NCBI GenBank assembly: GCA_040954595.2
Contig: CM082577.2
Location: forward strand, 4,030,001 to 4,094,000
DNA: 64,000 nucleotides
From: Balanoglossus misakiensis
Taxonomy: Eukaryota; Hemichordata
Reading direction: 5' to 3'
Shown: positions 26,201 through 37,953 of the stretch, one piece after another
How positions within the stretch are numbered: position 1 is the stretch's first letter
How the letters are laid out: the number at the start of each line of letters is the position of its first letter
Translations under genes and position numbers: made by a program
The notes under the pieces: model-generated
Database searches by the model: none
Seen by the model: the letters and a program-made list of their open reading frames with translations, nothing else
What the model was told of the DNA's origin: nothing

Positions 26201-29200
26201 TTCCTTCTGTTTACATGCCGTAAGTGGTCGGGCTGCTTTAAATGGTCTTAATGGGTTTCTTTTTTGTGTTTTTTTTCTGTGCAATGAATAAGTAATGCTG
26301 CGTGCAGATGCCAGAGAAATGTATTCTTTTCTCAGAATACTCGGAACTCAATAAATCTCCTCTCACACTGACTGGTTTGTTATTAAATAGAAAGATTCAA
26401 AGAATGATGAATATTTATGAATCCGTTGAAATTATTTGGCATAAAATCACAATTTATTGATAGATATTGCAATTCGGTCATAAACTGTAGTATTTCTTGG
26501 AAAATTTGCCAGCAAAACACGATCAAAAAGTCTGAAAATTCAAGTCTGTACATGCACTTATAAATTCTTATAATATTCACATCAATAACGAAACAAGGAT
26601 TGGAAAAATTTTCATGAACTAAACATTGTTCCAGAGATTTGTTTATTTTACTAGAGGTACAGTAAACATTTTTAAATGCTGGTAAAATTTGAATAAACTG
26701 ATATAAACTGCAGCACACCTTTACACATACCTGTGGTGTAAAAATTTGATCTTGTAACAAACAAACTCTTTTATCACACACACACATAGGGTCAAGCAAC
26801 TATTACAAGCAGCAAACACCACAATCTCATTCTTTGGTTTGTTTATCAGCTATTTCAGCAACCAATGTATCCTGGGAGTATTCTATTTCTATTCTTGGGG
26901 GAGCTCTGCATGACATGATTGAGACTGTCAGAGGAAAGCGCAATTAATTGGGATATTCTTAGAATAAAATTTCCTTTAGGAGCACCCATTGCCTACCACT
27001 GCCAACAGTGTGTTGTCCTAATTACGTTTTCACAGATAACAGTCTACCCCCCATAAACCATTGACCCTTTTTGGGTACTAGTATTTACAATGTGTTGTTT
27101 TGCGATACATGAAGCCAACACACACAGGATTTGAATAAAACACATTAAAACTACACCCACTGTGGACTGTCTTAATTTAAGGATACAGGCAGGCTGATGT
27201 ATTTAGGGAAACTTCACCATATTGTACCCGTACATGTATATACAGAGTTTGTATTTATCTGAAGCCAGCAAATGATCCCTTGGTTCCCACACAATTTTTA
27301 CTTCAACTGCCCTTTGACATAGTAAAATGAATTTGGTGCAGGGACAGGGATACTGGGTGTTAAAAATTAACATTTTTGCCAGTATTTACAAACAATTCTG
27401 AATTCTGTCCCCTAACCTTGGACAAAACTTATATGTACTTACTTGCATAATTTTATGCAGCATTTATAAATTATACACTTTATTTAAATACTGTGAATGC
27501 TTGGGTACAAGTATACCATACTACACCACAATCATCGTTCATCACTGTGATTTCCTTTCTCCCGCATCTTGAATGCTGAAAGACTACAGCGTCTACTAGC
27601 TTACATATACTGGGGTTCATTCCATGCCATTGGCATGAAACGAACACTCAAAACCACACACAGCTGACAAAATCTAATGTTGTCAGCTGATATAACCAGC
27701 AATGTTTAAAATTCTGCTTTTAGCTTCCGGATACGTCTTGTCATGTGGCTATTTTCCCTTGGTAGTAGTAATACTGCGAGTGAGAAACACCAGTAGTAAG
27801 CTGAAGATTGCGGGTGTGAGTTGTCTCAAGTGGGTTAGGGATATGCATCATTTCTGCCTGAAGGCTGTAATGTCCACCTTGGCTTATTTTCTTCAATGTG
27901 CAACAAGCTTTGTTGTGTCTTATCACAAAGACTAGAAGAGCAAAGTTAAGGAGTCTAAAAGACCTTCTTGAGTGGAAATACGCAATGATATCACACGGTA
28001 CATTTCCTTCTGATCTCAAAGTTTCTAAATGTTTGTTTTTTATCAGTCAGTGAACGGCAGGCAAGTATAAAGCAGAGTTAGCGCATCACTCAACAAGTAA
28101 AGTGCATGGGAGGCAAATTTCTACTCAGCTTCAAAACAGTGCTCCTTTCCCTAGAATTTTGTTCACCAGAACAATTTTTGAAAACATGTACTGGCTTGCG
28201 AGTTCGTGGAGACAGCCTCAGCTAGTGGATTTAATTTTGTTAAATTGGCCTGGAGACTGTTGGATTCTGAATGCAAGGATTTGCTCTTTTGTGGCCATTC
28301 TAGAATACGTCTACGTGTACTAAGCAACAGGACAAAATCTTTCCTTGAAGATATACAGTATCCTATCACAAAGACTATGGCTCAAATAAGCCATTTGGAA
28401 GAACTCCAGTCTAAAACTGGCTACATGTACACCTAACATTCCATAAACAAACTTGTCTAAAATTGAAGACAAAAGCATGCACCAGAATGATATGGTCAAG
28501 AACTGGTCTTGTGTCGACATGTGAGATTGCACAGCACAGAGCCACAAAGTACCCGGCAATATCACTTGTCAATGAATATCCACCAGTAGATGTACATGTA
28601 ACGTGAACATGGCACCCATGGTTATAATGAGTGATCAATTTCCAATACATTATTAATGTTAATTATATCCAACCCACTTCAAATACGGTTGTTATGAACA
28701 GATGTGTGCACATCTCCAGAATTAGTAAGAGAGACTCAGAGCCAACATCAGCTGCACTTGGTATTAAGTGCCAGGTTTAACCAAAACTTTGATCAAGTAT
28801 TATCACGATTCATCAGAATATTTTCTCAGCCTTATTGGACAATGTTTATTGCGTATTTATGTATGACCAGTAAACTAGCATTGTCCATATGTTTCATGAT
28901 GCATGCATACACATACAGTACACATATTGAACTATATGCATAAATTTGTGTATACTGCTTATATTGAAGCAGTTAAAGGTAGTACACATGTATGTATTTC
29001 TGAAGTCAGTGTGTGTCCTATTGTCACACTACCAATAGTTCAGCATCTACTCTAACTGTACTTTCTGTGGCTTTAATCAGAGATAAAGTTCAGATTCGCC
29101 AATCCTGAATACTTGGTGAAGAATATTTGTCAAGAGGGTTTTACCCATGCTAAACCATTACATTTTCTTGCCTTCAGCAACATATCAAAACAACCTGGGT

Positions 29201-29954
29201 TGTTAGCATGCTTTCAATGATCTAATCAGTTTTGAGTCACAGTATTTGGACAGACAGTCACGTGGTTAAAGCAATGTTTGAACTGAGCTAATCCTATCGA
29301 TCTGGTGCATCTTCACGATGCAGCATGACAAATCTTTCTTTTGCTAATTTGGCGCTCCTCCTCCTTTTGCGAAAATGTTCAACTTTGATATGAGACTCTT
29401 TTGAAGGACTTGAAGACTGTATAATTTAAGCAACCCATTGCTCATTTGTTTGTTAACATGTATGAGAAGTAAATGACACAGCTTATGCTATTGTATGATA
29501 ATGACTTCCCTCAAGGTTACTTACTGTCATTCACCTGACAAACACATTCTCACATTCTTAGTTGTGTAATTCTCGACAGATTGTTTAAAAATATTATCCT
29601 GTTTAGCAATGTTCTATGATAATGGATTATTGGTAAGTGATAATAATTTGTGTATAAATTTGTGTACGAGACAATGAATTTCCTGTCAATTTCCATTAGC
29701 ATCATGGAATTATTACAGTGTACCTGAAATATTCCAGAGACAATTACAAAACTATCAACCAACCCCTCTTTCCCTCCAAGGGGACTATTCGAGAGCAGGA
29801 CAAATTAAAATGACACTTACTCCACTGGAAACCAGTCCCTGCACAGTCTTTTCACTTCAGCTAGATCATCAGAACACAGAAAACGAAGGTGGACACTAAG
29901 GTTACTTCGCAGGTCAGCGATACTAGCACTACCAGTTTTTGAAATGCATTTCAT
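17202..29954 (-). CDS. NAA60: N-alpha-acetyltransferase 60 (NatF), 5 coding exons
   Basis: Coding exons on the minus strand: 29821-29954, 20982-21111, 19378-19474, 18305-18539, 17202-17451. They total 846 bases and encode 281 aa. This is a GNAT-fold enzyme that acetylates N-termini of membrane proteins at the Golgi. Visible features are the substrate-site block RDWFPVEYPESWY, TQVAYILSLGVV with the catalytic-type Tyr, the acetyl-CoA loop RRQGIA, IYLHVLASNNTAIKFYE with the catalytic-type His, and YLPYYYSI then GGQPPWSLV. Four introns are GT-AG except the last, which is AT-AC (separate entry). Reading straight through that last donor would give a wrong, short C-terminus ending at 18214. The true last exon continues as DYIKHFGSQLSTQLSRI and ends in a Gly/Ser/Ala-rich tail. 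The length exceeds the human protein (242 aa) because of this tail. The start at 29954 is the only ATG upstream of the conserved block in that exon. Confidence 0.93.
17452..18304 (-). other. AT-AC (U12-type) intron in NAA60
   Basis: The minus-strand intron begins ATATCCTTT, the classical U12 AT-AC donor. Near its end it has TTCCTTAAC (17462-17470), the classical U12 branch point, and it terminates in AC at 17452-17453, nine bases after the branch site. Only this splice keeps the frame: PPWSL-V-DYIKHFG matches the family pattern PPWxxLDYIxHxG without a gap. The GTATAT and GTCACT donors nearby give the wrong phase. A TTAA-flanked repeat (17491-17583) sits inside the intron. Confidence 0.9.
17491..17583 (+). 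repeat. TTAA-MITE copy 1 (93 bp)
   Basis: The copy begins TTAACCCTTTCACC and ends in GGTGAAAGGG followed by TCAA, giving 14-bp terminal inverted repeats. The middle contains CATGGTTCAGTCCAAACCCA and TTTTCTATGGTAAG. It shares the family sequence found at seven other full or partial sites in the window. It lies within the NAA60 AT-AC intron, about 20 bases from the branch point. Confidence 0.85.
18540..20981 (-). other. NAA60 introns 2 and 3 (flanking exon 19378-19474)
   Basis: Two GT-AG introns: 19475-20981 (donor GTAAGAG) and 18540-19377 (donor GTAAGTTG, acceptor TTTCAG). Both are AT-rich, and I see no other exon or element in them. Confidence 0.8.
25401..25493 (+). repeat. TTAA-MITE copy 2 (93 bp)
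   Basis: It has the same structure as copy 1: TTAACCCTTTCACCGCCATG at the left and GGGGGTGAAAGGGTCAA at the right. The right target site is TCAA rather than TTAA, as in copy 1. It lies in NAA60 intron 1. Confidence 0.85.
25719..26031. repeat. Second TTAA-flanked element (313 bp), degenerate
   Basis: The left end TTAACCCTAATGCTACTGGG and the complement of the right end GCTACC...TTCCGAAGGGTTAA-type sequence (GGTAGCGGAAGGGTTAA at 26015-26031) share TTAACCCT and GCTAC. Inside, ACACACTTGGCAG occurs twice as a direct repeat. It may be another nonautonomous element using TTAA targets. The inverted repeats are only partly matched, so this call is tentative. Confidence 0.4.
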
Positions 29955-31034
29955 TGTGCTATGCGTTACACACAGGCCAGACGACCAACTCACAACATGA
30001 CGATATCATTTGTTGGAGTATAAGAATGCCAACAGTATTAAATAAAAGTCTTCGCCCTCCAGAACGTGCCGACGCGACTTCTGCAGATAGCAGTTCACGT
30101 TAGAATCGTCGAAACTCGCAACAGTGCGCTCACATTGTTATCTATCTTCAACTCCCACTAAATCGTGTTTACCAAAACGACGATGTTCGACCTTTCGTGA
30201 GCCTTTCACATTCTCCCCAACTGTTTCTGGTTTGGGGCAAATATTCCCAAATTTCCACCTCGTACGATCCTTCAATGAGTCCACATTATCCTTGTTGTCC
30301 TTTTTGCAGTAATTTGATCTTCCGGTGGCAAAAAAATCCTTTCAATGCGTTAATTTCGTCGTAGAAATTTTCACTAGAGGACAATCACCAAAATAGTAGC
30401 ATCGAGTCCACGCAGAATCAATGACCTTTACCACCGAGGCCTCGCAACTTGTATAACAAATTTTGGACCTAAAATCTTGGTATTTCAAAAGAACGCGAAA
30501 CATCAAAACAACTTAATTAAATAGATAGAAAAACAACAAAATAATTGGCACATTAACTTGTTGTGTGATTTTTGCGTACTAACTGTAATACTGAGTACCA
30601 CACTGTGTTCTTATTTGTTTTCGATGAGTTAAGGTACCTGGAAAGAGAAAACCAAGATGGCTGCGCCCATGCCTGCAATTTGTGGATTTCGAGGTTTGTG
30701 TCTGGGTTTTTTTGGCGCTTACCTTCCCCTTTGAGTTTATTTGTTGATATTCAAGAGAATGTTTAGATTGATATTTAGTGAACTCTTGTGGTATAACTCA
30801 TGATCTGGTCTAAAATTCAATGAAACTTGTAGGAGAGCATGTACATGCGCTCCGATCGTACATGTACACCTTCGATTTGCTAGATTCGGGTAACCTACCT
30901 GGTAACACGTCTTTTCAAATCGTATTGCGATATTAACTTTTGTTCTATATTTTAGTTCTATTGTAACAATAGACATAATGTATTTGCAATTTGTGATAAA
31001 CACCGCAACGTGCACCGTGGACAGACCATAACAT
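29955..31034. promoter_or_regulatory. Divergent promoter region between NAA60 and RRP7A
   Basis: About 1.1 kb separates the two oppositely directed start codons. The section around 30050-30450 is richer in CpG (for example the CGCCCTCC, GCCGACGCGAC and CGTCG stretches) than the flanks. This fits 5' UTR and promoter sequence. No TATA box or specific site can be assigned. Confidence 0.45.
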
Positions 31035-32815
31035 ATGCCAATTAAATGCGGTGGGATCGAAGTTGAACAGCGCCCCCATGAGTTATGTCTGAATATTTCT
31101 GACAAAATGTTCTCCACGTTTTTACATTCAAATTTCATAGTAATGCCAGTCAAGTTCAGTGCAAAGAGTGATGTCGTTCGGTATTTTTATTACAAAGAGC
31201 ACAGTGTGAGACAACAAGACAAGACCAAGCCAGCAGAAAAGACGCTGTTTGTTGTCAACATTCCGCCATATTGTAATGAGGTATGGCCCATCACATATGA
31301 CATTGGAGATTCTCAACTATTCGATTCATGGCTAAACTCTTTCAGTAGATGATCATATTTTATGCAACATTCACTCAGTGATCAGCCCATCATTGACCAT
31401 TGATATGCAGCAATTTGATTTGTTGATAGTATGAAACAATGGTTAATTTCTATGTATTATAGGAATGCCTGGAACGGCTGTTTTCAAGATGTGGCAAAGT
31501 TGACAATGTCCAATTTCAGCAAAGGGCTGGACACACACAAGAAACATTTAAAAGTTTCACAGAGAAAAATATCATAAAGGTAAAGTTTTGTTACTTGTTA
31601 AACATTTGCTACAGTTGTGTGACTTGTTGCATATCAAACTTAACGGATATCCAGACAAAGCACTCTTCCCACAGAAGCTTTTATAATGTTGACGTTCTAC
31701 ATGTACTTTCAGGGCTACAAGGTTGCTTATGTTGTATTCCGAAATGAAACAGCATTACAGAGAGCCAAAGCTATGAAATATGAAGAACCCACATTATTAT
31801 CAACAAATCAAAATCCGTTGCTAACTGGTATGAAAAGTAAGTATAGAGCTGTTTTAAATACACTGCAAACCCTGAACAAAAATTGTAGTTTACTTTTAAA
31901 TTAATGCACTGCTGTTATTTTTTCGGGTACAGTCAATCCAAGAATATCGAAACCTGTTCTCATCATTTTTTATTTGCTCCCTCACATTTCACAGAGTGGT
32001 GCAAAGATTATTTTGACAGTCGACCGGACGTGAAGGAAATGCAAAAAGAAATTGATGAGTATATGGCAGACTTTGACAGGCGGAAACTTGAGGTTGGTTT
32101 AGTGTACCTTGAGAGCACTGCAGAGTTCATTTCTGTCCCGTTGGTGGAGTCTTCTATTGTATTTTATGGGGGAATTATCAAGTGCCATTGCCTCAGATTC
32201 ATGGACAGAAAACCCTTTTAACCCTTTCACCACAATGGTTCAGTCCAATCGCATTGTTTTCTATTCATTCTCTTAGTACAAAAGTGACATTGAAATTTCC
32301 CTTACAAGAGTAATTTGAAACATTTTGTAATACTGTCTCTCCAGGAGGAAGACCAAGAGGCAGAAGAGGAAGGAGTTCCGGATGAGGACGGCTGGGTGAC
32401 GGTCACCAGGAAGGGAAGAAATCCGGGAGTTGCAAGGACGGAAGTCAACCAAAAGAAGGCACTGGCCAAAGAAAAAGAGAAGAAGCAGAAACAAGAACTT
32501 CTAAATTTCTACAGATTCCAGTACAGGGAATCAAGGAGAGAACGTAAGCCATTTCTCATCGTTGAATCAAGGGCCATTCCAGGAATATCTAAGGGGATTT
32601 CTGAAACTCGGAATGTATGCATATATGATTGCTTTCCATGGGAAGTGTGTTAGCCAACAAGGTAGCAAGCACTGGCTTACTCTTCCATCATGTTATAAAT
32701 AATGGAATTTTTTAATTATTTTTTTACAGATATCGCTCAGTTGAGGAAGAAGTTTGAAGAGGACAAACAGAAAATAGCAACAATGAAATCAGCAAGGAAA
32801 TTTAAACCATATTAA
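31035..32815 (+). CDS. RRP7A: Ribosomal RNA-processing protein 7 homolog A, 6 exons
   Basis: Exons: 31035-31280, 31463-31579, 31713-31836, 31995-32092, 32345-32543, 32730-32815. The phases close and give 289 aa. The protein acts in nucleolar small-subunit pre-rRNA processing. Visible blocks are PVKFSAK near the start, the RRM-like core KTLFVVNIPPYCNE and KVAYVVFRNE, then EEGVPDEDGWVTVTRKGR, KQELLNFYRFQYRES, AQLRKKFEEDKQK and the family-typical C-terminus RKFKPY. The start at 31035 gives an N-terminal extension with no clear match. Met at 31107 or 31143, just before PVKF, are alternatives, and the family's conserved part begins there. The fourth intron contains a truncated TTAA-MITE. AATAAA lies 33 bases after the stop. 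Confidence 0.94.
32218..32265 (+). repeat. TTAA-MITE copy 3 (truncated)
   Basis: TTAACCCTTTCACCACAATG, then TTCAGTCC and ATTGTTTTCTAT, matches the left half of the family. The right half is missing. It lies in an RRP7A intron. Confidence 0.75.
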
Positions 32816-33454
32816 TTTTTTTGTATTTAAATTACATGTCAAGACAAAATAAAAAACTTCATTTTTAGCTATAACCCCTGTCTGTTTCTATGTGTGGGAG
32901 TATTTTCTTACAAAATGAATGTCCAAAATATTTCAGTTTAATCGGCAGTTTTAAAATACAGCACATTCGCATGAACCTGTACATGTCATTGCCCAGTGAT
33001 ATCGTAGAAACCCCCCCCCCCCCCCCAAAAAAGGCCAACAATCTGGCAGTTGAGTGTCATGAAACATGTCGGAAAGTATTCGGCATGGGCAAAGACAATA
33101 CTTCATTTCATTTTTATCTTGCGATAAAAAATCTTAGATTGAGAAAATAGCTGTTTTCATGTATGATAGGTTCTGCAGATAGGTGTTGTATGAAAGAACT
33201 GTCCTAATGGTTTGGGATGACCTCAGTTCCTCAAGCTAGTCACCTGGCATTCCCATGGGCTGCTGGTAGCACAGTATTCCAGTGTCATTCCATGGCTTGC
33301 TGGCATGGACATCTCCGGATTATTGAGTGTCAGATACTGACCTTTTGGATGTATGGATATTCCATTATCACTTTGGCCGCTGGCAATACTGCATCCCATT
33401 GTTCAATGTCATTACAGTATCACTCCATATGGAGTGCCGGAATCATGGAGCATC
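32816..33454. other. Short intergenic region between convergent RRP7A and INTS15
   Basis: This stretch holds the RRP7A polyadenylation signal, a C16-18 homopolymer followed by A's (33010-33032), and, next to the INTS15 stop, a degenerate repetitive stretch with CCATGGAATG and GGAATACTG-like units. No gene is seen. Confidence 0.6.
32848..32853 (+). terminator. Polyadenylation signal AATAAA (RRP7A)
   Basis: A canonical hexamer lies 33 bases after the RRP7A stop codon, implying a very short 3' UTR. Confidence 0.7.
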
Positions 33455-36027
33455 TCAGTATTCCATTGGCATTCCATGAGCTCCCGGCATCATGGCAGTA
33501 CTGCTGTCTCCATACCCACCTACTTGACTGGCTTCTGTGTGGCTCAACACTATCTGAAGTAGCCTGTGTATGGATCACAAAAAGAAAGTCATGTAACATC
33601 AGCTGCCCTGCTATTCTGACAACTGCAAAAACAGGCTGTTAATTAACCCTGTCACCGCCTTGGTTAATTAAAAATTTATAATTCAAAGCCACCATTTTTT
33701 TTATAAAACTGTGATCACCACAGTATCACTGAACTTACCTGGTTTGTGGCAGACCAATACAGACATCTTTGAGGTCATCTGTGAAACAGTAAATGATGTT
33801 TAAATAACTTTTAACAACCAATCAGATGCATGGTGGCTTTACATGATTATACAAAATAACTGCTTTGTCTGATGTTTGGAACAGAATAAATCAAGTTTTT
33901 TTTTTATCCCCATACCTTTTGTACACAACAAACTTCGTGTAGACAATGCCACCTGCACTGTCTGCGCAAATCTGTCGACCGAGGTATCCACGATGCTAGG
34001 GTGAATGTCCTTGTTTAGTTTCTTGATGCTGCCACACGTGTCTCTGACGTCTTGAAGACTCACGAGTCCGCTCCTCAAGACAGACGGGTCGACCCTGCGC
34101 TCTTGCTGAGCGCTGCTGTAAGCAATCATCGTCTCTAGCACACTGAGGTGGAGCTTGGAATACAGCTGGTGGGTCTTTGCGGCGATGTCGGCCTCGTTGG
34201 GCGACAGCAGAGGGGCCAGCACGCAGCAGTTGACGAGTCCCGGGACCGGGGATGTGTTCTGTTGGGGTTGGTGCTGGTCGTGGAACGTGTGGACAGTGCT
34301 TGGACACTGGTAGAACAAACTTGACAGGCACAGCAATGGATTTGTCGACACCCACTCTGCGATCATTTCTAGCAGTGAAAGCGGCATTGAAGAAGCCTTG
34401 TCTGAAATTGTAGAAAGCGATTTTACTGGTTTGATCTCTGATGTCTGGTGATGTAGATCTAGGTGACGGACTGTGGTAGATGCAGGGCAGTACACAACAG
34501 TTTCAAGGCAGTTTACCCATGGATACTGGCCCACAATAAGTGCAGAAGTAGGTTGGCATCATAAAGCTCACTATTTACGTAAGATATGATTTCTACTTAC
34601 TTCTGCACATATTTGGCTCAAAAAAGTATAAAAGGTATAAATTAAGAGTACGTCAGTTTACCAGTCCCACACACACTGTTTGTGGCAGAAACTGCAACAC
34701 TGCGACTGCAAAGCATGCACACACTTACCAGTTGTGGGTTTGTATAGCTGTGTGATGGCCGCTAACAGTTGACAGGCAAACATCGGTGAGATATTGACAA
34801 TACTCTGCAAGGTGCCCAGTGAATCCGGCACCAGCAGACAGTAATCATGTACAATGGCGGATGCAAGATGAGTCACCCAATATCTTGATACCTGAACAGA
34901 ATGTCAAGAGAGAAGGTGAGTTATCAAAAGTAGAAGAGGTACTTGATGGTGTTTACCCTTTCACCACAATCTTTCAGTCCAAACCCATTATTTTTTATGG
35001 TATGGTCAGACCTCTAAAGATGGCTTCCTTTGATCACCCTCACTGCCGTTGGTAGCCAACCCTTGCATCCCCTGCTGGTGTCTGGTTCAAGCAATTTTTA
35101 CAATTTTTTCAGACCTGGGTGGTGTCATTACCTGTCTTGTCATAAGTACCGCTGCGCAGTTCAACACCACAGTGCATTTGACAGCCACGGCCAGGGATAC
35201 AAGTTTATACAGAACGTTCCTCTTGTACTCTTCGCTCTGTTGTACTGAAGCTGCACTGAACAGGACATCAAATACAGCATTCCTGATGCTGTCATCGGAC
35301 TGGTTCTCAAAATATCCACAGAACAACTCTAGAAGGTGTAACTCCTGCTTTGCTGTTAATCTCTGAAATAAGAAATACTATTTTTTTTCAATTCACAGGT
35401 GAAAGTCCCTGTCACAATCTGTGAAACATGAGATGCTATTTCTAATGATGAAATCATGGTGTTATGGTTTTTTTCTGACATATACTTTGGACAGTTTTTG
35501 AAATCTAAACAGTTTAATAACACGTCATTATACGTACCTTTCTAAAATGATGAAAATTTAGAGTGCAACAGAAAATGAACTCATCAATGATCTTGAGCAC
35601 ATTTTCGGCGTAAGGCAGTGGCTGCTTCACAGGGATGTAATGTTTGAAGTAAGAACTCAGCATCAGTAGAACATCCTTTGCACTCTGTGGAAATTCTGCT
35701 TTTCCGAGTAATGAACGTGCTTCTGGGAGAGCAGCAAATGCCTTCGGATCACCGAGGCGAACTTCTAGAAAGGGGAATATTGAACAGAGTTTTAAAATGA
35801 TTTAATCACCGCAGTCACAAGCAAGTGAATTGACAACAAAACTTTATGTGAAGATCCTTCAGTACAGACTCAGTCACTCATGTCAATGGATGGGTGATCA
35901 TCGAGTTGAACCCTTTGCTGTGTAAGACGATATTGGTACGAATTCCAGCACTAAACCAGAGCGATTGAAATTTACTTCATGAAGTATAAAAACTTCTAAG
36001 ACACTTACTGTCTCCGGTAATATCCAT
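33455..36027 (-). CDS. INTS15: Integrator complex subunit 15 (C7orf26 family), 7 exons
   Basis: Minus-strand exons: 36009-36027, 35538-35764, 35132-35362, 34729-34891, 33916-34401, 33739-33778, 33455-33563. They total 1275 bases and encode 424 aa, against about 449 in human. Family blocks include LTAKQELHLLELFCGYFE, YKRNVLYKLVSLAVAVKC, ASAIVHDYCLLVPDSLGTLQ, PLSLLEMIAEWVSTNPLL, YSKLHLSVLETM, DRFAQTVQVALSTRSLLCTK, DDLKDVCIGLPQ and LLQIVLS. The product belongs to Integrator, which cleaves nascent RNAs at snRNA and paused protein-coding genes in the nucleus. The first coding exon is tiny (MDITGD plus one base), chosen because its GTAAGTG donor gives the required phase. The C-terminus after LLQIVLS is short, Met/Gly-rich and ends at TGA (33457). 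It may be alternative or shortened. Confidence 0.9.
33643..33665 (+). repeat. TTAA-MITE fragment (copy 4)
   Basis: TTAACCCTGTCACCGCCTTG followed by GTT matches only the left terminus of the family. It lies in the last INTS15 intron. Confidence 0.5.
34952..35037 (+). repeat. TTAA-MITE copy 5 (degenerate)
   Basis: TTTACCCTTTCACCACAATC, TTCAGTCCAAACCCATTATT and CAGACCTCTAAAGA match the family, but the right end has decayed. It lies in an INTS15 intron. Confidence 0.65.
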
Positions 36028-37953
36028 ATTTATGACCGGAACGATGATCTCGGTCCAAGCAACGAGTTTTACCTTTGACCTCAATTTTCTCAATGCTGAC
36101 ATAGGTGGCGCTATTCATCATTACATGTAATTGCCAAAAACTGAAACAGGGAAAACACTAAAAGCCATACTATAAGATTTACTGAGTGTTTATTATCTGA
36201 AAGAATTCCTAAAACTTCACCATGCTACATTTGCTATAACACATTACTCTGTACAATAACAGGATGACTTCACAATGTGTGTCATCAATCTGTCTAAGGA
36301 AAAAATGAAGTAACATTTCACAAAGCAATATAATTTCCCAAATTTCCATCATTTTGTGCGAATAGGAGCTTTAAAGAAGTCCACTTGCTGCTTAAAATAA
36401 CAATTTAAGTTTGAGGATATACTCTCAAGGTGTGTCATGTTTGTCCACACAGAGAATTTCTTCACTGACACACAAATTATTCTACGTGGCTGAATTAACA
36501 AATGCCCACTTAGTTTTGCATGAAGATTTCTGAACGCTCAGAAATGAAGGAAGAATAACTATTGCCACTGAAAATTATTTTTCCTTCATGATCTATGCAC
36601 CTATTCAGCCACGAGGGGAAATGTGCCCGATTTCAGATGTCAAAATTAAACCAGGGCTGATGTCGGCCCTTACTTGCCTCACAATAAGCACCATATAAAT
36701 AGAGTGGCTCTTTACATTACATTGTGAGACCACAAAAAACCACAGACTTTGTATGCAATCATATTACATCATTCATTGGGGAAAAGATGGCTAACCTCAT
36801 CGAATGACAGACACATAATAATCTGAAACAATTTTCGTAGAGCACTAGGAAAGTCTAACACAACAACTACGGTAACAAGAAAAGAACTGACAATTTTTTA
36901 TCTGAAGATGTTCACACATACAACACCCATCCAATTATTGATGTACTTTTATTTACCCAAACTCCCATTATATAAAGAGCCATAATTCATTTGATACTTT
37001 ACAAAACTTACTGTCGAGAAAGAAAGAATTTGGCATGCAACAGTTACCCAGCCCTCTGTTTGTAACCTCTCCCAATTAACAAAACTTCAAAATTACACTT
37101 ATTCTTGTAATTATTGCAAACTTTAATATGCATATTTACATCACAGCTCACTCAAAGGTTAGGCAAAAACCCATCAGTTGCAGGGGTAAAATGACCTTCA
37201 TTCAAAGTGATATAACATGCAGTTTGCAGCTGTTCATGATCTACTGTTTTGTGTTCAAAGGTTCCAAACAAATGAAAACAAGAATTCAACATCCTCAGCA
37301 GTTGTCAGATTACTTTAATGGTGACCAATGAATTGTAATCAAATATTTTGAATCGTAGGTGGCCACTTCATGTACTATACTTATGTTCTGCAGTTCTACT
37401 TTGCGAGCTATCCTGCTTCTGAGCTTTCCAAAACTGACACAGAATGCACATGCTTTGATGATTACAGTTAACTGTAGGTTGAAAACAGGATTTGGTAAGT
37501 TTTGTAATCTTGAACTTCGGACAGAGCCAACACATCTCTGAGTTTCCGAGAACTAGTACAGTTCACAACATTTCACAAAAACGTTGCATGAAAATTGATT
37601 TCTTGTAATTAATTAGATTTCATGATAAAAGCTTCCTTTACATATGTACTAACCTGTAAAGCTGAAATGGACTTACCTTCATCCTGTGCTTTTTTGTTTA
37701 ATTCTGAAATTTTAATTTGAATATTACACCTGGTATGATGGGCATGTCCAGTCCCATCATCCAATTATTATCGAGTTTAAACTTGTACAATACTATTGTT
37801 TTATTCAGGGATATGGTTTTTACAAATTCCATGTGTACACGACTCCTTCTGGGGTGAACAAATGAAAACATCACAAAAACTGCACTTCATGACGCAGTGT
37901 GTAATGTTTTCATTGTTTGAGATGCCTCTTTCATTTTCCAAATTAATTATTCA
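36028..37953. other. Intergenic region between GGA 3' end and INTS15 5' end
   Basis: About 1.9 kb of AT-rich DNA between tandem minus-strand genes. It should hold the INTS15 promoter and 5' UTR (just above 36027) and the GGA 3' UTR (below 37954). TTTATT at 37800-37805 is a possible reversed AATAAA for GGA. No gene is seen. Confidence 0.55.
37800..37805 (-). terminator. Possible polyadenylation signal (GGA gene)
   Basis: AATAAA on the minus strand lies about 150 bases after the stop codon of the GGA gene. Position fits; usage is inferred. Confidence 0.45.

Larger units (their letters stand above)
21112..29820 (-). other. NAA60 intron 1, 8.7 kb
   Basis: The donor is GTAAGTGTC at 29820 and the acceptor is TTTCAG before 21111. 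It holds two TTAA-flanked elements (25401-25493 and 25719-26031) and long AT-rich stretches. I find no conserved protein segment on either strand, so I see no nested gene. Confidence 0.7.

Noticed and set aside
33010-33032. C homopolymer followed by A's
   Set aside because: It is a simple mononucleotide run, possibly with sequencing length error. No function is supported.
36072-36101. Alternative INTS15 first exon beginning ATGTCAGCATTGAG
   Set aside because: Its donors (GTAAAA, GTCAAA) leave the wrong phase for exon 35538-35764. The ATG at 36027 with GTAAGTG gives the right phase.
36480-36616. Possible inverted repeat (TACGTGGCTGAATT and TATTCAGCCACGAG)
   Set aside because: Only the outermost dozen bases pair convincingly and the interior does not. 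It is too weak to call an element.
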